Of a stretch of DNA of 64,000 nucleotides, positions 61,380-64,000 are shown one piece after another (positions within the stretch are counted from its first letter, which is position 1; every line of letters starts with the position of its first letter). Below the pieces are notes generated by a model. It saw nothing but the letters and a program-made list of their open reading frames with translations, ran no database searches and was not told the DNA's origin. This DNA is from Priapulus caudatus (lineage: Eukaryota; Priapulida; Priapulimorpha; Priapulimorphida; Priapulidae), in the NCBI RefSeq assembly GCF_000485595.1, contig NW_014577144.1:473479-537478 (forward strand), given 5' to 3'. A program made the translations under genes and the position numbers.

Positions 61380-62848
61380 GACAGAACAGTATTGCTGCTA
61401 GCACTGGCTCCTCGTTCTACACTCAACTTTATTGGTCGTGTCTCTGTCTGAAATGACAAGAATGTACACTGCTACAAATAATGTGGTCCCATCATTGGGA
61501 CCAATCCTAGTTTACAGTAACAGAGAGAGTTTAGCACCCTGGTTAAACACATTGTTTAGAACAATTTTGCCAAAATGAGTCTGAGAGAGGCAGTAACCTC
61601 CCAAACTAAGATTGGGTAGCTTAGACTTTAGTATAAATATCGCAGATTCGCAACTCATACAATATATGCTCATGTTCATTACAATATATTTTATTTATAT
61701 GTGTCCAACATATTTTGTACATAACTTCATGTCTGCTGCTTGTTCTATTTCCAATTATGTTCAATTTTGTTTTATTGTTATCATACAAACATTTTGTTCA
61801 AATATTTCTCATCATACTCATAGGTAGTGATGTCCCGATGATCGATTATAATCGAAAATCGATCGATTATAGTCTCAAATTCGATAATCGATTATGAAAA
61901 CAAATAATCAATTATCAGAAATACCACCAAAACAAACAAACAAGGAACTGTACTCACGATGTGTGAATTGATATGACAAGTAGAGCACAAGTCTTGTCAG
62001 TCCAAGTTGTGTTTTAAGATAACACAATACAGGCTAACACGTCACATACCAGACAAACACGTCTACTCGACGAAGTACAAGTAGTTATCCTCCGCACGCA
62101 GTGCCGTGGAGGAAATTGTTTTCGTGGCCATTTCGGTTTCGTGTATGTGGCGGTGTGTATGTCTGTGTGTCTGTCCCCTCGATATCTTTGCAACCGTAAG
62201 AGGTAGAAATTTCAAACTTGGTCCACAGCTGCATCTTATGGGGCGAGAGAACCCTATTGATTCTGAGCCATTTCCATCCAAGGTCAGGGTCGCAGGGTTA
62301 TTTTTCGAACTATACTATATTTCGAACACTGATACGTACGTATGCAGAGCTGCGTGTGTTATGATATCGATTTATTCCACTGTGCGCGCTACAATGCACT
62401 GGACCAATGACGAATGCTAACCGTTTCACGAACACAAACAGAAACTAGAACAGAAACGACACGCATTCACTTTATATGCAGAAGATTCAAATTATATTTT
62501 TATGCGCAAAGTTCTCTCGCATACGAGACCCAAACTACCGTATAGCACGCATACATCGCATCACACCATATTGCCCCAAACCCCCTAGTTTGCCTCGTGC
62601 CCTTTGGGCACTCTCGATGCAAATCACACACTTCAAAACAAGCCAAGGTGTGTGATTTTTCACTCGCCTGCCTTTTCTAAAACACAAGGACTGCTTGATC
62701 ATGTTGTTTAAAACTTTTAATGTTTTAATAACGGCATTTAAACCATTTCTTTTTAAATTGATTAAATACTGTATAGGAACAGACATTGATATATGATACA
62801 GCAACCTTCACAGAGTTAATACATGATCATAAAACATGATAATATTGA

Positions 62849-63039
62849 ATACAGGTATACAAAGTAGATTAAATTAAATCTATGCAGTCTTATGCTATTA
62901 TTAACCAATTATCCGATTATAATCGATTATCGGTTTTCCTTAACCGATCGATAATCGATTATAATCGGATAATCGGTTAATATAATAATAGCATAGACTG
63001 CCATAGATTTAATTTAATCTTACTTTGTATACCGGTATA
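62849..63039. mobile_element. 190-base near-perfect palindrome
   Basis: The arms of about 93 bases start ATACAGGTATACAAAGTAGA and end TACTTTGTATACCGGTAT, meeting at CGGTTTTCCTTAACCG. The inner part is repeated ATCGATTATAATCGAT-like sequence, shared with 61838-61915. It could form a cruciform and is probably a foldback MITE. Confidence 0.8.
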
Positions 63040-63145
63040 CAATTATACATGAAATTCCAGCCAATTCCCATCACTATAGCCTAGGTCTTATTCAGTATTC
63101 TTATGACAGTTAGAGCCTAGATGGCTTTATACTAAAATTAATTTC

Positions 63146-63420
63146 GCTGTGGCTATATGCCCGGCAGCCGGGCACGGTCTTCGATTTCCTAAATGCCCGG
63201 CAGTTCCTAACCCTAACCCTAACCCTAACTCTGACCCTATAATCCTGACCTAATTCTAACCCTAACCGTAATCCTGACCCTAACCCTAATCCTAACCTAA
63301 CCTAACCCTTGTTTACTTGAGATAACGCTAAAAATTAAAAACTGCCGGGCATTTAGGAAATCGAAGACGTGCCCGCAAGCCGTCAGATATATGCCGGCTG
63401 CCGGGCATATAGCCACTCTG
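63146..63420. mobile_element. MITE carrying telomere-type repeats, 10-bp duplication
   Basis: The 275-base element is flanked by AATTAATTTC on both sides (63136-63145 and 63421-63430). The inverted ends share TGGCTATATGCCCGGCAGCC and then TTCGATTTCCTAAATGCCCG. The middle (63197-63310) is about 110 bases of CCCTAA units and variants such as CCTGACCCTAAT. Confidence 0.88.
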
Positions 63421-63894
63421 AATTAATTTCTCTAAGTCTAAGCCTAAGGTAAGGGTTGGCTGACTAGATGACCGTATGATTTTTTCGCCATCCCTTCACT
63501 GCACGTTATTTATATTTTGTTAAAAAAAACCTTGGTGAAAAACCTTGTATCTGCTGATATTGAAAGTGATAAAATAAACTGTCTTATCTTAGCTTATCAT
63601 TACAAGATTAGAAACGTATAACAACACAACATACCAGCAGTTACCTATACCGGATCTATTACCGGATATGCAAGACTGCCACCTGGCGGTAGGTGCGTTC
63701 TCTTACTGACTAAATACAGCTGAGCCGCTAATAGACTGGTACTCGCTCCCACTTCGATTACTCGATGTGGTGGACCGAGCCGATAGGTGGGACGGGTACC
63801 AGTCTAAGCTGCTAAATACTTTGGTCTACATCATTGTGCCATTGTGCAGACTTGCTAATTTTAAGTCTCTGTTCAAGTAATGATAAGAAATAGA

Positions 63895-64000
63895 ATGGCT
63901 CAAAAGCTCTTTTTTGTTACAGGAAACGAGAACAAGCTGAGGGAAGTTATTCAGATATTAGGAAACAGTGTAAAGGTACCAGTGGCAGTGGTTACAGTCA
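63895..64000 (+). CDS. ITPA: ITPA, inosine triphosphate pyrophosphatase (first exon, 3' partial)
   Basis: ITPA removes non-canonical purine triphosphates (ITP, XTP) from the nucleotide pool in the cytosol. The ATG at 63895 opens MAQKLFFVTGNENKLREVIQ followed by ILGNSVK. This matches the start of the HAM1/ITPA family: the first beta strand, the TGN...K substrate loop and the first helix. A possible donor (AAG/gtacca) lies at 63975/63976 in phase 0, but the frame also stays open to the window edge (VPVAVVTV). I cannot tell which is used. Only about 27-35 of roughly 195 residues are visible. Confidence 0.85.
   Translation, partial: MAQKLFFVTGNENKLREVIQILGNSVKVPVAVVTV

Larger units (their letters stand above)
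61380..63894. other. Head-to-head interval between zinc-finger gene and ITPA
   Basis: No gene is recognised. It holds ATCGATTATAATCGA-type palindromic sequence at 61838-61915 and an element beginning CCTCCGCACGCAGTGCCG at about 62090-62310 (GGAGG-type end, CCTCGATATCTTTGCAACCG). A 190-base palindrome (62849-63039) and a telomere-motif MITE (63146-63420) follow. Confidence 0.5.

Overview
This window is nuclear DNA from an invertebrate animal. Every gene I can identify is a multi-exon metazoan gene with GT-AG introns, apart from one single-exon zinc-finger gene. Interstitial telomere repeats are of the TTAGGG type. The intergenic and intronic DNA is full of short inverted-repeat transposons, a tRNA-derived SINE, a dead LINE and many minisatellites. 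Nothing fixes the phylum. An early-branching or marine invertebrate is plausible, but that is inference. The assembly looks like long reads, because several tandem arrays carry random one-base indels next to near-perfect units. It has a 10-base N gap at 40815-40824 and a single n at 48396.

Layout. An MDC1 orthologue (+, 462 to 18013, first exon off the left edge) carries an FHA domain, expanded TQxF/TQAY docking arrays, a PST-like repeat exon and tandem BRCT domains. Its last intron is a 5.9-kb minisatellite. PSMB2, proteasome subunit beta-4 (-, 20183-22315), lies tail-to-tail with it. A microtubule plus-end protein of the EB1/MAPRE family (+, 26530-36316) follows, with two alternative first coding exons. 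CCM2/malcavernin (-, 41103 to at least 50519) lies tail-to-tail with it. A minisatellite in CCM2 has copied the splice donor of one exon many times, and one PTB-domain exon appears to be missing. A broken non-LTR retrotransposon (56190-57895) and several MITEs lead to a single-exon C2H2 zinc-finger gene (-, 60117-61379). The first exon of ITPA (+, from 63895) runs off the right edge.

The genes are not a functional cluster. MDC1 acts in the DNA-damage response, PSMB2 in proteolysis, MAPRE in microtubule dynamics, CCM2 in Rho/MEKK3 signalling and ITPA in nucleotide-pool cleaning. They look like ordinary neighbours.

The most distinctive theme is the role of minisatellites in gene structure. In MDC1 two independent 36-bp arrays multiply the phospho-docking motif at the same 12-residue spacing, and a 93-bp array multiplies SQ sites. 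In CCM2 a 24-bp array multiplies a splice donor in an open frame. A 26-bp perfect hairpin, made of the same unit as an 18-bp repeat, sits ten bases after the MDC1 stop codon. All exon boundaries were read by eye from splice signals, phase continuity and family resemblance. No alignment or transcript data were available.
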